A stretch of 64,000 nt of DNA from Desulforamulus ruminis DSM 2154 (GCF_000215085.1 NC_015589.1:2306120-2370119); one strand, 5' to 3'. Positions 37,051-46,623 are shown, counted from the stretch's first letter. Notes: generated from the letters alone by a model not told the origin. Numbers and translations: made by a program.

Positions 37051-37181
37051 CGGATTATCCGGATTTACACGGATTTTTTAAATATAAAATGGAATGGACG
37101 AACGAGGTCATTATATAAAAGAAGCAAAAAAATCCGTGTAAATCTGTTAAATCCGCGCAAATCCGCGTTCTGCTGTTTTTC
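37051..37181. repeat. Dispersed ATCCG palindromic repeat, copy C
   Basis: Left arm ACGGATTATCCGGATTTACACGGATT (partly shown) and right arm AAATCCGTGTAAATCTGTTAAATCCGC flank about 60 nt. The right end CCGCGTTCTGCTGTTTTT corresponds to CCGTGTTCTATTGGTTTTT in copy A. It lies just downstream of the TraR-type gene. Confidence 0.8.
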
Positions 37182-37232
37182 TTTTTCCTTTGTTTGGCCC
37201 ACGATCATTTTGTATTGCCGTTTTCCACTTTG

Positions 37233-37958
37233 CTATTGCTTCTCGCCGGGTTCTTGATGCCGGTAACCCAGGTCAATTTTTTCATAGGGCGCTCGTTCGT
37301 CATCGGTTCCCCGGAAGTCTTGATAAAAATCACCGTCATCGCCCACTTCGTAGGGAATGTTATCGACATTGCGGTAAGGGTCCCGGCCTTTCTCTTCCAT
37401 CATTTCCTCATCACCATAATAGGAACCGGCCCGGGAGCTGGCCGCATGCTCGTTCCAGACAGCCAGCGTCTCCCAGGTGTCCTCACCGTCAAAACCGACG
37501 TAATTTTCGTGATCTTTCCAGGAGCGGGCAAAGGGAGTCTCCAGCATATCTTCCTCCGCTGTTCTCTGGTCCGGTTGGAGCAAATGTTCATCCTTGGCTT
37601 TACAATCCACACACTGCGTTGTATAGGGCACCGCTTCCAGCCGGTCCACGGCAATTTCCCTGCCGCACACTTCGCATTGACCATACCGCCCCTTTTCCAT
37701 CTTATCCAGGGCGTCATCAATGGCCCCCAGGGTGGTCATGGCTTCTTCTCGAAGAGCAAAATCCTTGCCTCGTTCAAACATCTCGGTTCCCACATCTCCG
37801 GGGTGGTTATCGTAGGTGGAAAGCTCGCCAAAGGAATCGGTCATGGATTCCCCCAGTCCCCCCTCATTCATTCCTTCGATGCGATCCAGCATATGGCCTC
37901 TCATGGCTAAAAGCTGCCGCTTAAAATCCTCTTGCTGCTCTTTGCTTAACAAAATCAT
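37233..37958 (-). CDS. TraR/DksA-type zinc-finger protein (YteA-like)
   Basis: The roughly 241-residue cytoplasmic protein has a helical hairpin N-terminus (LSKEQQEDFKRQLLAMRGHML). Next comes the DksA/TraR C4 zinc motif CEVCGREI ... CVDCKAK near 95-120. A long acidic C-terminal half (GDEEMMEEKGRD; FYQDFRGTDDERAPYE) ends the protein. Such Bacillus YteA-like proteins are associated with spores or with RNA polymerase. The frame runs to 37994. AAGGAGGT sits one base before ATG 37958, so TTG 37952 may be the real start. Confidence 0.82.
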   Translation of the reverse strand: MILLSKEQQEDFKRQLLAMRGHMLDRIEGMNEGGLGESMTDSFGELSTYDNHPGDVGTEMFERGKDFALREEAMTTLGAIDDALDKMEKGRYGQCEVCGREIAVDRLEAVPYTTQCVDCKAKDEHLLQPDQRTAEEDMLETPFARSWKDHENYVGFDGEDTWETLAVWNEHAASSRAGSYYGDEEMMEEKGRDPYRNVDNIPYEVGDDGDFYQDFRGTDDERAPYEKIDLGYRHQEPGEKQ

Positions 37959-38027
37959 ACCTCCTTCACCAAGATGCCAGCACCGGTTTCGCAATCTTGG
38001 GGTGCGGGCGAATGCCGCTGCCCTTTA

Positions 38028-38080
38028 AATAAAAACACCCGGGCAGCATTACCTATAATGTGCCCAGGCGTCCTTTGATT
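38028..38080 (-). terminator. Terminator of the dapF-dapL-aminotransferase operon
   Basis: On the minus strand, CCTGGGCACATTA and TAATGCTGCCCGGG form a nearly complete 13-bp stem around a short loop, followed by TGTTTTTATTT. It lies about 60 nt beyond the aminotransferase stop. Confidence 0.85.
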
Positions 38081-38135
38081 ATGACTATTTATCTTAGGGA
38101 TTCTTTATGGCCATTTTGCCGCTGTCCGGCTCTAT

Positions 38136-39329
38136 TTAGCTTAACTCGGCCAGAAATTTCTCAATGCGGTCCAGGCCTTCCTTGATATTTTCCAGGGAAG
38201 TGGCGTAAGAAAGGCGGATAAAATCGTCTCCGCCAAAGGCAATGCCCGGCACCACAGCCACTTCGGCTATCTCCAGCAGCAGGTTGGCCATATCCGTGGC
38301 GTTGTTCACAGCCTGGCCCCGGTGGGTTTTGCCAAAATAACTGCTTACATTGGGATACAGGTAGAAAGCTCCGTTAGGTCTGGGGCAGACAACCCCGGGA
38401 ATGGCGTTGAGCCGCTCCAGCATATAATCCCGGCGCTTGAGGAATTCCAGCACCATGGCCTGCACCGGTTCCTGGGGACCGTTCAGGGCGGCCACGCTGG
38501 CAGCCTGGGAAATGGAGGTGGGGTTGGAGGTGGCATGAGACTGCAGGTCGGTCATGGCCTTGGCCACCGGCGCCGGTGCGGCGGCATAGCCAATGCGCCA
38601 GCCGGTCATGGCATAAGCTTTGGAAACCCCGTTGATGACTACGGTGTTTTCTTTGAGTTCCGGGCTGATGGAAGCAATGCTGACATGCTCCAGTCCGTCA
38701 TACATTAATTTTTCATAGATCTCATCGGAAATAACGGCAATATTGTTCTCCAGCAGCACCCGGCCCAGAGCTGCCAATTCATCCTTTTGATAAACCCCGC
38801 CGGTAGGGTTGCTGGGACTGTTTAACAGAAACACCCGGGTTTTGGGCGTGATGGCCGCCTGCAATTCCTCCGCCGTTAATTTAAAACCGTTTTCCTGGCG
38901 GGTTTGCACAATCACCGGTTCAGCCCCGGCCAGTTTAATCTGCTCCAGATGAGTGACCCAGTAAGGGGCCGGCAGAATCACCTGGTCACCGGGCTGGCAG
39001 AGAACCTGAAAGGCGTTGTACAGGGACTGCTTGGCGCCTGTGGAAACCACAATTTGATTGGGTTGATATTCCAGGCCGTTTTCCCGGCGCAGTTTGTCGA
39101 TAATGGCCTCTTTTAGCTTTAAGGTGCCTCCCACCGGTGTATAGCGGGTATCCCCGGCCTTAATGGCCGCAATGGCCGCTTCTTTAATATGCTCGGGAGT
39201 GTCAAAATCCGGCTCCCCCACTCCGAAACTAATGACTTTAACACCGGAAGCCTTTAATTGTTTGGCTTTGGCATCAATGGAAAGGGTCGGTGAAGGGCTG
39301 ATTCCCATAGCCCGTTCTGCTAATCTCAC
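38136..39329 (-). CDS. Pyridoxal-phosphate aminotransferase, aspartate aminotransferase class I
   Basis: The 397-residue fold-type I enzyme has the PLP lysine in NGVSKAYAMTGWRIGYAA and the conserved substrate Arg in FIRLSYATS near the C-terminus. The motif SPSNPTGGVY lies near 175. It probably transfers the amino group between aspartate and 2-oxoglutarate. GTG 39329 follows GAGGAGA. Being last in a dapF-dapL operon suggests supply of aspartate or glutamate for lysine/DAP synthesis. Confidence 0.92.
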   Translation of the reverse strand: MRLAERAMGISPSPTLSIDAKAKQLKASGVKVISFGVGEPDFDTPEHIKEAAIAAIKAGDTRYTPVGGTLKLKEAIIDKLRRENGLEYQPNQIVVSTGAKQSLYNAFQVLCQPGDQVILPAPYWVTHLEQIKLAGAEPVIVQTRQENGFKLTAEELQAAITPKTRVFLLNSPSNPTGGVYQKDELAALGRVLLENNIAVISDEIYEKLMYDGLEHVSIASISPELKENTVVINGVSKAYAMTGWRIGYAAAPAPVAKAMTDLQSHATSNPTSISQAASVAALNGPQEPVQAMVLEFLKRRDYMLERLNAIPGVVCPRPNGAFYLYPNVSSYFGKTHRGQAVNNATDMANLLLEIAEVAVVPGIAFGGDDFIRLSYATSLENIKEGLDRIEKFLAELS

Positions 39330-39382
39330 GGTTATATCTCCTCACATCGGTAAATTCCAGGGATCATTTCTCTGGTGTGCAA

Positions 39383-40561
39383 CTAAAATTCAACTTGGCC
39401 GATATTCTTCTTCATTCTCTCCAGGGCTTCAACAATCCGTTCCTTGGGCATGGTAATGGAGATGCGGAAATACCCCTCTCCCTGTTCGCCATAACCGTTG
39501 CCCGGAGTAATGACCACGCCGGCCTTGTCGATGACAAATTCGGCAAAGGAAGCCGAGGTAAAACCTTTGGGCACCGGCGCCCAAATATAAAAGGTGGCCT
39601 TGGGTTTTTCCAGGTTCCAGCCCATGGCGTTCAACCCGTCAACCACAATATCCCGGCGCTCCCGGTAAATTTCATTATTGGCGGTTACCGCATCCTGGGG
39701 CCCGGACAGTCCGGCCATAGCGGCATATTGAACGGCCTGGAACTGACCCGAGTCAATATTGCTCTTAAAACGTCCCAGGGCTTCAATGACCTCGGCATTT
39801 CCCACCGCCCATCCAATGCGCCAGCCGGTCATATTGTAGGCTTTGGAAACCGAGCTAAATTCAATGCCCACTTCTTTGGCTCCGGGTATTTGCATAAAGG
39901 AAAGGGGGCTGTAGCCGTCAAAAGAAACCTCGGAATAAGCATTATCGTGACAAATTAAAATTTCGTATTTTTGGGCAAAGGCAATGGCCTCCCGATAAAA
40001 TTTCTCGTCTGCCACCGCCCCGGTGGGATTGTTGGGGTAATTCAGGAACATCATTTTCGCCTTGCGGGCCGCGTCTTCAGGAATGGCCGAAAAATCCGGC
40101 AGAAAGCCCCGGGCAGCCGTTAAGGGCATATAGTAAGGTTCGGCTCCGGCTAAAATGGCGCCGCCGCTGTAAACGGGATAGCCCGGATCCGGCACCAGCA
40201 CAAGGTCGCCGGGATTTAGATAGCACCAGGAAATATGGGCAATGCCTTCTTTGGAGCCAATTAAAGCCACCACTTCGCTTTTGGGGTCCAGTTGAACCTG
40301 AAAACGCCGGTTGTAAAAATCGGCCACCGCCTGACGATAGGACAGCATGCCCACAGAAGAAGGATACTGGTGATTCTCCGGAACCAGCGCCTGTTTTTGC
40401 AGCTCCGTGATGATGTGCTGCGGTGTGGGTATATCGGGATCCCCGATACCGAGGCTAATGACGTCAATTCCTGCCTCCTTTTTCTCGGCAATGACCTTTT
40501 CAATACGGGCAAAAAGGTAAGGGGGCAGATTTTTAATCCGCTGGGCTTCTTCAAAGCGCAA
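39383..40561 (-). CDS. dapL: LL-diaminopimelate aminotransferase
   Basis: The 392-residue PLP enzyme converts tetrahydrodipicolinate directly to LL-DAP, bypassing the acyl routes. Diagnostic start [21 protein letters not shown], then [13 protein letters not shown], matches DapL. The PLP lysine is in [18 protein letters not shown]. It starts at TTG 40561 behind GGAGGAG. It precedes the aminotransferase and follows dapF, with 53 to 70 nt gaps, which strengthens the assignment. Confidence 0.93.
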   Translation of the reverse strand: MRFEEAQRIKNLPPYLFARIEKVIAEKKEAGIDVISLGIGDPDIPTPQHIITELQKQALVPENHQYPSSVGMLSYRQAVADFYNRRFQVQLDPKSEVVALIGSKEGIAHISWCYLNPGDLVLVPDPGYPVYSGGAILAGAEPYYMPLTAARGFLPDFSAIPEDAARKAKMMFLNYPNNPTGAVADEKFYREAIAFAQKYEILICHDNAYSEVSFDGYSPLSFMQIPGAKEVGIEFSSVSKAYNMTGWRIGWAVGNAEVIEALGRFKSNIDSGQFQAVQYAAMAGLSGPQDAVTANNEIYRERRDIVVDGLNAMGWNLEKPKATFYIWAPVPKGFTSASFAEFVIDKAGVVITPGNGYGEQGEGYFRISITMPKERIVEALERMKKNIGQVEF

Positions 40562-40631
40562 ATTTTTCTCCTCCTTTATGCATTACAGTCGTGCAAAGTA
40601 TAACAATTTACTGAAAGAAAGATCAACAGGC

Positions 40632-41477
40632 TCAGGGTTTGTATACTGTATATTCCCCGTGGAACACTTCCGTTGCCGGACCTGTCATATACAGTTTGCC
40701 GTTTTCCGCCCACTCAATCTCCAGCGGGCCGCCGGGCAGGTGAACGGTAACCTTTCTTTCCGTCAGGCCGTTCAGCACTCCGGCCACAGCCACCGCGCAG
40801 GCTCCGGTGCCGCAGGCCAGGGTGGGACCGGCTCCGCGCTCCCAGACAATCATTTTCACTTCCCGGGGGCTGAGCATTTGGACAAATTCCACGTTGGTTT
40901 TCCGTGGAAAGGCCGGGTGTGTTTCAATCCGGGGTCCAATTTCCGTAAGGGCGACCGCAGCAACATCCGGAACAAAAATAATGCAATGGGGATTGCCCAT
41001 GGAAACGGTGGTAATCCGGTAATTCTCCCCGTCTACTTCCAAATTTTCTCCCACCACCTGTCCGGCGGGACCCAGCATGGGAATTTCCGTCCGCTCCAGC
41101 CTGGGATAACCCATATCCACTTTAACGGCCTGTACTTTACCGTCCTGGTGCAGAACCTGCGGGGCAATAATTCCCGCCAGGGTTTCTACCTTTATCTCCT
41201 CTTTCCGAACAATATTATGCTCGTAAAGATACTTGGCCACACAGCGAATGGCATTGCCGCACATTTCCGCTTCACTGCCGTCGGAATTAATAATTCTCAT
41301 GCGGACATCGGCCACACCGGAATCCAACAACAAAACCAAACCATCGGCTCCGATGCCAAACTTCCGGTCGCACATTTCTACTGCCAGTGAGGCGTAATCA
41401 TCGGGAAAGCCTTCCCCGGTGCCGGCATTGACCACAATAAAGTCATTACCCAAGCCATGTACTTTGGTAAAGAACAA
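40632..41477 (-). CDS. dapF: Diaminopimelate epimerase
   Basis: The 281-residue enzyme epimerises LL-DAP to meso-DAP for peptidoglycan and lysine. Both catalytic cysteines are present: EMCGNAIRC (near 73) and [10 protein letters not shown] (near 220). The N-terminal [14 protein letters not shown] is typical. It is the first gene of the dapF-dapL-aminotransferase operon; ATG 41477 has an AAGGGGGGC site upstream. Confidence 0.96.
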   Translation of the reverse strand: MFFTKVHGLGNDFIVVNAGTGEGFPDDYASLAVEMCDRKFGIGADGLVLLLDSGVADVRMRIINSDGSEAEMCGNAIRCVAKYLYEHNIVRKEEIKVETLAGIIAPQVLHQDGKVQAVKVDMGYPRLERTEIPMLGPAGQVVGENLEVDGENYRITTVSMGNPHCIIFVPDVAAVALTEIGPRIETHPAFPRKTNVEFVQMLSPREVKMIVWERGAGPTLACGTGACAVAVAGVLNGLTERKVTVHLPGGPLEIEWAENGKLYMTGPATEVFHGEYTVYKP

Positions 41478-41734
41478 AATGAGCCCCCCTTGAAATCCTG
41501 TTGGTAATCATCCTATGCTTTGAAACATTTAACTGTAGTATGTCCCCTGCCCGGTAAATTTCTACGAATCCTCTTGTTTTCCTGCACTGCCGGGCATTGT
41601 ACATTGTATATCTTTAACCGTCCAAGGCAAATATCCCACAGCTTCCTGTTAGAATGGCAGCACCCGTCTGCCATAAATTCATGGTGTAGAAATGAGAGAA
41701 TTTACTTAACTTAAATGCAGCAGGGGGTATTCCT

Positions 41735-42819
41735 ATGGACAAAAAATATATGAAGATCGCTATTATCGGGGCCGGTCCGGCAGGTTTGGCCTGTGCTCTG
41801 CAGTGTGAAAAACTTGGCGTTATTACGGACCTTTTTGACAGTGATAGCGGTGTTGGTTGGAATTGGCCCTCGGTGATCCTCCTGTTAAATGTTTTTGAAG
41901 TACCCATGGGGGGAGACATCCGGGATTATTTAAGAGATAATTTTAAACTGGATCTGCAACCTCTCTCCAACATTGATAAATTAATTCTTAAGTCCCCCAT
42001 GAGAAAGCCGTCATAAAGGGGAACCTCGGTTATTTCTATCCCCGAGGAAAGCATGAAAATTCTTTGGAAAACCAATTGCGACGCTTATTAAAAACCACGG
42101 CAATCCATTTAAATCGGCCGGCAGACTATCGGGAACTGTCAAAAAAATATGATTATGTGGTGGTAGCCACCGGCAATGAAGCAGTGGCCAAAAACCTAGG
42201 GGTTTGGCAAGAGTATGGGACTGTCTATATTCACAGCGGCTTAGCTGCCGGGGAATTTGATATCCGTACCCAAAGTGTTTATTTTAATACAGCCTATGCC
42301 AAACAAGGGTATGGGAGATTAACACCCATTAGTAACTATCAAGCGGTGGTAGACCTTTACGGTATAGGAATGGATCCATGGGAAATGGACAAAAAATTTC
42401 AACAGTTTCTTGAAACTGAGGGCTTATCCGATTTACAAATGACCTTTAGAATGATTTTGCCGCCCTTCTCAACGGGTAAAATTAAAAAATTTCAAGTGGA
42501 CAATATCTTTTTGGTTGGCAGAGCGGCAGGATTAACCGAAAGACTCACCGGAACAGGGTGCGTCGCCGCATTATCCAGCGGGTTTCTGGCAGCGGAAGCG
42601 ATGATTAAAGAAAAATCCTATGCCGATTTGGTCAAACCTCTACAAGAACATATTGAAAACATTTCATCCTTCAGAAAAATATATGAAAAACTGAATAACG
42701 AGGGCTTAGACAAAATGGTTAAGCTAAGCAGCAACCCTTTGATTAAATTCCCTTTGTATAACTCACCGGTTAGTTTTATGGACATCCTGGGCAGTGCATT
42801 AAAACGGGTTGTCGATTAG
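41735..42819 (+). pseudogene. FAD-dependent oxidoreductase, frameshifted
   Basis: The N-terminal part (MKIAIIGAGPAGLACALQC) has the dinucleotide-binding GxGxxG loop. Translation stops at 42016, but the same protein continues in the +1-shifted frame to 42819 (HEKAVIKGNLGYFYPRGKHEN ... VVVATGNEAVAKNLG, in part). It ends with a typical FAD C-terminal loop FLVGRAAGLTERLTGTGCVAA. The break is at CCCCC (41992-41996 region); adding one C restores the frame and gives about 361 residues. It could be a true pseudogene, a phase-variable tract or a sequencing error. The family is geranylgeranyl-reductase-like flavoproteins, with unknown substrate. Confidence 0.75.
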
Positions 42820-42898
42820 GTCATTTCAATAACAACCATTCTTTTTTGTCACAAAGTCACCCTAAAGCGATATGCATAACATTTTTTCTCTTCGCTGT

Positions 42899-43180
42899 TT
42901 ATGCTAATTCCCCTACCAGGATGGTTAAATCGGTAGTGACCTCTCTTAAATCCATTTCCAGAGCCTTTAACAGGCGTTCTTCCGTTGTTCCCCAGGACAA
43001 AGGAGTCATCTGGATCAGGGATTCCATCCATGGTTCTTCCAAAGTGACTCTGTAGCGTAACCGTTCCAGGTTCGAGAGTTTAAACTTACTTTTAAAAATA
43101 TCGAAGGTATTGCGGTGGGAATCCATCTGTTTGTGAGTCTATTCACAAAAAAATATCCCTTAATAATTCCGGTGCTTTTC
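42899..43180 (-). pseudogene. 3' remnant of an rlmA-type rRNA methyltransferase gene
   Basis: About 75 residues in this frame match the C-terminal end of the gene at 45268-46152. Examples are RNTFDIFKSKFKL against RNTMDIFKNKFKL, and WMESLIQMTPLSWGTTEER, identical in both. Similarity continues to about 43180 in another frame, then ends. The two copies differ in many third positions, so the duplication is old. The remnant and the full gene flank the collagen-like gene. Confidence 0.8.
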
Positions 43181-43457
43181 TTTGTCTCTTTTCCCTCTCA
43201 ACTCCTTTTTAAAAACCCTTCTTAATTTTAAAAATGGTACAGTGATTCTCCCTTCTTGCCCTCCGAACTTTTTGTTGCAATGAAGAATTACTATGCCAAC
43301 GATATCAAAAAATTAAAAAGCCTAAATATATTCTTGTAGCCATTAAACAAAATTTTTCATAAATATAGGGTATAGAACTGGCTTTCTTTTCGTCTTAAGC
43401 TTGATCTATATAAAGAGAAAGTATTTTATAAAATTCATTTTATTGAAGGTGATTAGA

Positions 43458-44891
43458 TTGTCTATCAAAACCAGGCTGGTAGCGAATACTCGCCTTTGCT
43501 GTCCTAGACCTACCGGCCCCACCGGGCCTACTGGACCCACTGGAGCTACCGGAGCTGTTGGACCTACCGGGGCCACCGGCGCTATAGGCGTTACTGGTGC
43601 TACCGGACCTGTCGGAGCCGTTGGATCTACCGGTGCCACCGGACCCACCGGAACTGACGGTGCTACCGGGCCCACTGGGCCAGTTGGTCCACAAGGGCCA
43701 ACAGGGCTGCAGGGTGTTCAGGGCGAACCCGGTCCTCAGGGAGCTACTGGCCCACAGGGGGTTCAAGGTGAGTCAGGCCCGCAGGGCATTCAGGGTGAGC
43801 CCGGTCCGCAAGGGCTACAGGGCATTCAGGGTGAGATCGGGCCGCAAGGTATTCAGGGCGAACCTGGCCCGCAAGGACTGCAGGGCATACAGGGCGAACC
43901 CGGCCCACAGGGACCCCAGGGAATCCAAGGTGTGGCCGGTACGGTAGGAACAATCAAAGGCTCATTCAACACATTGGAAGAACTTGAGGCAGCCTATCCT
44001 GTCGGGTCCCCGGGAGACTTCTATTTCATTAATCCTTATCTCTACGTGTGGGACCAGGAAAGCGGCCAATGGATTAATGTAGGGGTAATCGCTGGACCAC
44101 AGGGCATACAAGGGGAACCCGGCCAGCAAGGACCTCAGGGCATGCAAGGAGAAGCTGGCCCACAGGGCCAGCAGGGGCCTCAAGGAATTCAGGGTGAGCC
44201 CGGTATTCAAGGACCGACAGGGCCGCAAGGGATACAAGGCGAACCTGGCGTGCAAGGCATTCAGGGCATACAGGGCGTACCTGGTCCGCAGGGACCGGCC
44301 GGACCACAAGGTGTTCAGGGTGAAGCCGGCATACAAGGGCCAACAGGGCCACAGGGCGTTCAGGGTGAACCCGGCCAGCAAGGACCACAGGGTATACAGG
44401 GCGAGCCTGGGCTGCAGGGTCCGGCTGGTGCGCAAGGGATTCAGGGAGAACCTGGCCCGCAGGGGCCAACCGGACCAGCAGGTACACCAGTAGAAGTATA
44501 TAACTTTAATCTTTCTGCTCCTGGCAGTACCTACAGCGTAGATGTTGGCAGCATCACTTTCGTATTCTCGTATTATAATCCTGTGACTTTACAGCTAACA
44601 ATTCACCCGGCTACTTCCGGTACGACAGTTTTGATGGATTTGAGACGCTTCACTTACTATGACGCCATTGCCGAGGGGCAAATAGCGAATAACTATTTGC
44701 TTACAGGAAATTATTTTGCTGATCAGTATATATACACCCAATCAAACGATTTCCAGAAGTCATGGCTCCGCCAAAGAAATCCGGATACGCTACTATGGTC
44801 ATTGTGTGAATATAGCGTTTTTGCCTCCAGTAACGCGTCGAGGGTCGCATTGTGGATCAATTGGATTTATAGAGATATTGCTTTGCCATAA
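43458..44891 (+). CDS. Collagen-like repeat protein (bacterial collagen, exosporium/phage-fibre-like)
   Basis: From TTG 43458 (AAGGTGA upstream) the protein has 477 residues. A short N-terminus leads into about 47 Gly-X-Y triplets, first GPT/GAT type, then GPQ/GIQ/GEP type. A 50-residue non-collagen module follows, starting [18 protein letters not shown] and containing [15 protein letters not shown]. About 43 more triplets come next, then a 135-residue C-terminal domain (from [12 protein letters not shown]). There is no signal peptide. Thr-rich triplets resemble the glycosylated BclA collagen of spores, while the embedded module resembles phage and tail-fibre proteins. It could be a spore surface filament or a phage-derived fibre. 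Confidence 0.88.
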
Positions 44892-45267
44892 CTGACTTTC
44901 TTTATAGCCACCAAGCAGCGGTAGCCCTGGCAGATGAACAAACGCATCGCTTAGTGCTAAGCTGCTTGCGCCTGCACCTTAAACGACTAGTCATTCCGCA
45001 TTGACTTAAAAAGACGGTTCTTTGCCAAAACACTTATTAAGCACGGAGCAATGGTTCCTCCACATCTTTACCCACAAAAACGGCAATAGGAAAATTTTCG
45101 GATTCCAGCATATTATCTTGACATACAGTGTATCGTGACATTAAGGATCGAATGAAAAATATGTACTGCTGCATAAAAAGTATTACTCCGTCAACAAGAG
45201 GCTTTGATGTAAAAAAATCAGCATGCATTATGCTATGCCGATTTTTCTTCTCCTCTGTGTTTTTATG
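44892..45267. other. 376-bp intergenic stretch, no recognised content
   Basis: This gap lies between the collagen-like gene and the converging rlmA-type gene. A 63-residue minus-strand frame at 45037-45228 has no ribosome binding site and no recognisable similarity, so I do not call it. No clear terminator is visible. Confidence 0.5.
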
Positions 45268-46152
45268 CTAATTTCCTCCTACCAGGATGGTTAAATCAAT
45301 GGTAACCTCTCTTAAATCCATTTCTAGAGCTTTGAACCGGCGTTCTTCCGTTGTTCCCCAGGACAAAGGAGTCATCTGGATTAGGGATTCCATCCATGGT
45401 TCGTCCGAAGTGACTCTGTAGCGTAACCGTTCCAGGTCCAAAAGCTTAAACTTATTTTTAAAAATATCCATGGTATTGCGGTTGGAATCCCTTTGTTTAT
45501 GTGCCTGTTCATAAAAAATATCCCTTAATTCCCATAAATGGTTCTTTTCGGGAAGCACCTTAACCACTCTGCCATGGGGAACAAGCATTCTGCCAAACTC
45601 CGCATAATTGGCCGGGGTTAAAACGTTGAGAATAAAATGGAATTGTTCACTGGCCAAGGGAGCCTTGGCCAGATCCCCAACGCACCAAAGGGAGCTGGTG
45701 TATTCCTTGGCCGCCATATAAATACCCTCTTTAGAAATATCCAGACCTACGCCCAAAGGGTCGAGGGCCGAGTTTTGAGTTATTTTCTTTTGTATCCCTG
45801 ATAACAGGGAACCTTCGCCGCAGCCGGCATCTAATATTTTTATCCTTCCTTCTTGGAATTTGCTTTGATCTAGGATTAATTCACTGATTTTTGCCATTAA
45901 AGGTTCAAAAAAACCCTTTCTGCTAATCATTCTTCGGGCTTCAAACATCCGCCGGTGATATTTTGTCTGCAGGCCATGGGGCAGCATGTTTACATAACCC
46001 TGTCTGGACAGATCGTAGCAATGATGATTTTTACAGATCAAACTCTTTACATGAACCAACTTCATTGGACTAAAACAAAGTGGACACCTGAAAACATCTT
46101 CATTTTTCCCAAGGAGGCTGGCATGGCCTCTTTCTCTCTTATTTTTGGACAT
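45268..46152 (-). CDS. rlmA: RlmA-type 23S rRNA (guanine-N1) methyltransferase
   Basis: The roughly 294-residue protein has an N-terminal zinc finger (FRCPLCFSPM ... CKNHHCYDL) and a SAM-binding domain (ILDAGCGEGSLLSG; LGVGLDISKEGI). RlmA enzymes methylate G745 or G748 in 23S hairpin 35, in the exit-tunnel region; the Gram-positive RlmA(II)/TlrB type gives tylosin-type macrolide resistance. I choose ATG 46152 (GGGGTG at 7 nt) rather than the frame start at 46167. Its leader has a terminator and the short ORF MSTHFMRLR, so expression is probably antibiotic-induced. A truncated copy lies at 42899-43180. Confidence 0.88.
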   Translation of the reverse strand: MSKNKRERGHASLLGKNEDVFRCPLCFSPMKLVHVKSLICKNHHCYDLSRQGYVNMLPHGLQTKYHRRMFEARRMISRKGFFEPLMAKISELILDQSKFQEGRIKILDAGCGEGSLLSGIQKKITQNSALDPLGVGLDISKEGIYMAAKEYTSSLWCVGDLAKAPLASEQFHFILNVLTPANYAEFGRMLVPHGRVVKVLPEKNHLWELRDIFYEQAHKQRDSNRNTMDIFKNKFKLLDLERLRYRVTSDEPWMESLIQMTPLSWGTTEERRFKALEMDLREVTIDLTILVGGN

Positions 46153-46186
46153 AAAAAAGCACCCCATTCATTCGTTTTACGTAATG

Positions 46187-46249
46187 AAAAAAGGTACAGC
46201 AAATAAACCCGGCCTCATCAACAAACGGCCGAGCCTATTGATCTGTACC
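46187..46249 (-). terminator. Leader terminator (attenuator) of the rlmA gene
   Basis: On the minus strand, GGTACAG (46243-46249) pairs with CTGTACC (46193-46199) around an inner GGCC-rich hairpin, followed directly by TTTTTT. It sits between the leader ORF and rlmA. The leader ORF region (46258-46281) is largely complementary to the stretch just upstream of rlmA (46157-46186), including the GGGGTG ribosome binding site. Confidence 0.75.
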
Positions 46250-46254
46250 TCACA

Positions 46255-46284
46255 TTACCGTAAACGCATAAAATGGGTGCTCAT
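46255..46284 (-). CDS. Leader peptide MSTHFMRLR
   Basis: This nine-codon ORF (ATG at 46284, TAA stop) has a GAGGAG site 11 nt upstream. The C-terminal MRLR matches the arrest motif of macrolide-sensing leader peptides such as ErmDL (which begins MTHSMRLR), in which ribosomes stall at the Arg-Leu-Arg segment when a macrolide is bound. Stalling here would free the downstream sequence from pairing and permit rlmA expression. It is a proposal from sequence; no experiment is implied. Confidence 0.7.
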   Translation of the reverse strand: MSTHFMRLR

Positions 46285-46330
46285 AATTACAGCTTCTCCT
46301 CATTAAAGAAATAGACCTTATCTTCCGAAT

Positions 46331-46339
46331 AGTATAACA
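46331..46339 (-). promoter_or_regulatory. Possible extended -10 promoter of the rlmA leader
   Basis: The minus strand reads TGTTATACT, an extended -10 (TG-N-TATACT). No good -35 hexamer is visible. The transcript would start near 46324 and include the leader ORF and terminator. Confidence 0.45.
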
Positions 46340-46588
46340 CAAATATCATCTGAAGCTACAGAACAAGGATCTCTTTTTAATTACCGGTATCCACATTTAC
46401 TTCGGAAGGTTGGAGAAGTTACGTCTTTATCCCATTCCACAGAAGGCATTAGCAAAGGATGTCTCAACGGAGGTGAACTCATCTAAACACCTGACACCTG
46501 TAGCAGATTTAAGCATAGACAACGAATCTTTTAAAAGATTAGCCTGATGTTTCCTGAGGCCTGAAATTACCTAAGTGACGTTTCAGGG
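46340..46588. other. Intergenic stretch between the rlmA leader and the lipoprotein cassette
   Basis: I see no convincing gene here. It contains a GGAGGTGAACTCATC stretch with no open frame and a GTTTCCTGAGGCCTGAAAT imperfect palindrome near 46552. It may be decayed accessory or mobile DNA. Confidence 0.4.
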
Positions 46589-46623
46589 AGTGGCTAAGTG
46601 TTTATCTTTTGTGGCCGCTAACA
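46589..46623 (+). repeat. Left inverted repeat flanking the lipoprotein gene
   Basis: This 35-bp sequence ends in TTTTGTGGCCGCTAACA and matches the reverse complement of 47244-47278 at 30 of 35 positions. The TG/CA termini resemble IS21-family ends, but they point away from the lipoprotein gene. Confidence 0.65.

Noticed and set aside
41478-41734. Small gene or riboswitch in the dapF to flavoprotein gap
   Set aside because: Only a short GGCAG/CTGCC hairpin is visible, and the minus-strand frame at 41614-41919 overlaps the flavoprotein gene.
43406-44487. Long minus-strand frames opposite the collagen-like gene
   Set aside because: They are by-products of the biased Gly-X-Y codons on the other strand.
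45037-45228. 63-residue minus-strand reading frame
   Set aside because: No ribosome binding site, no recognisable family and no conservation evidence.
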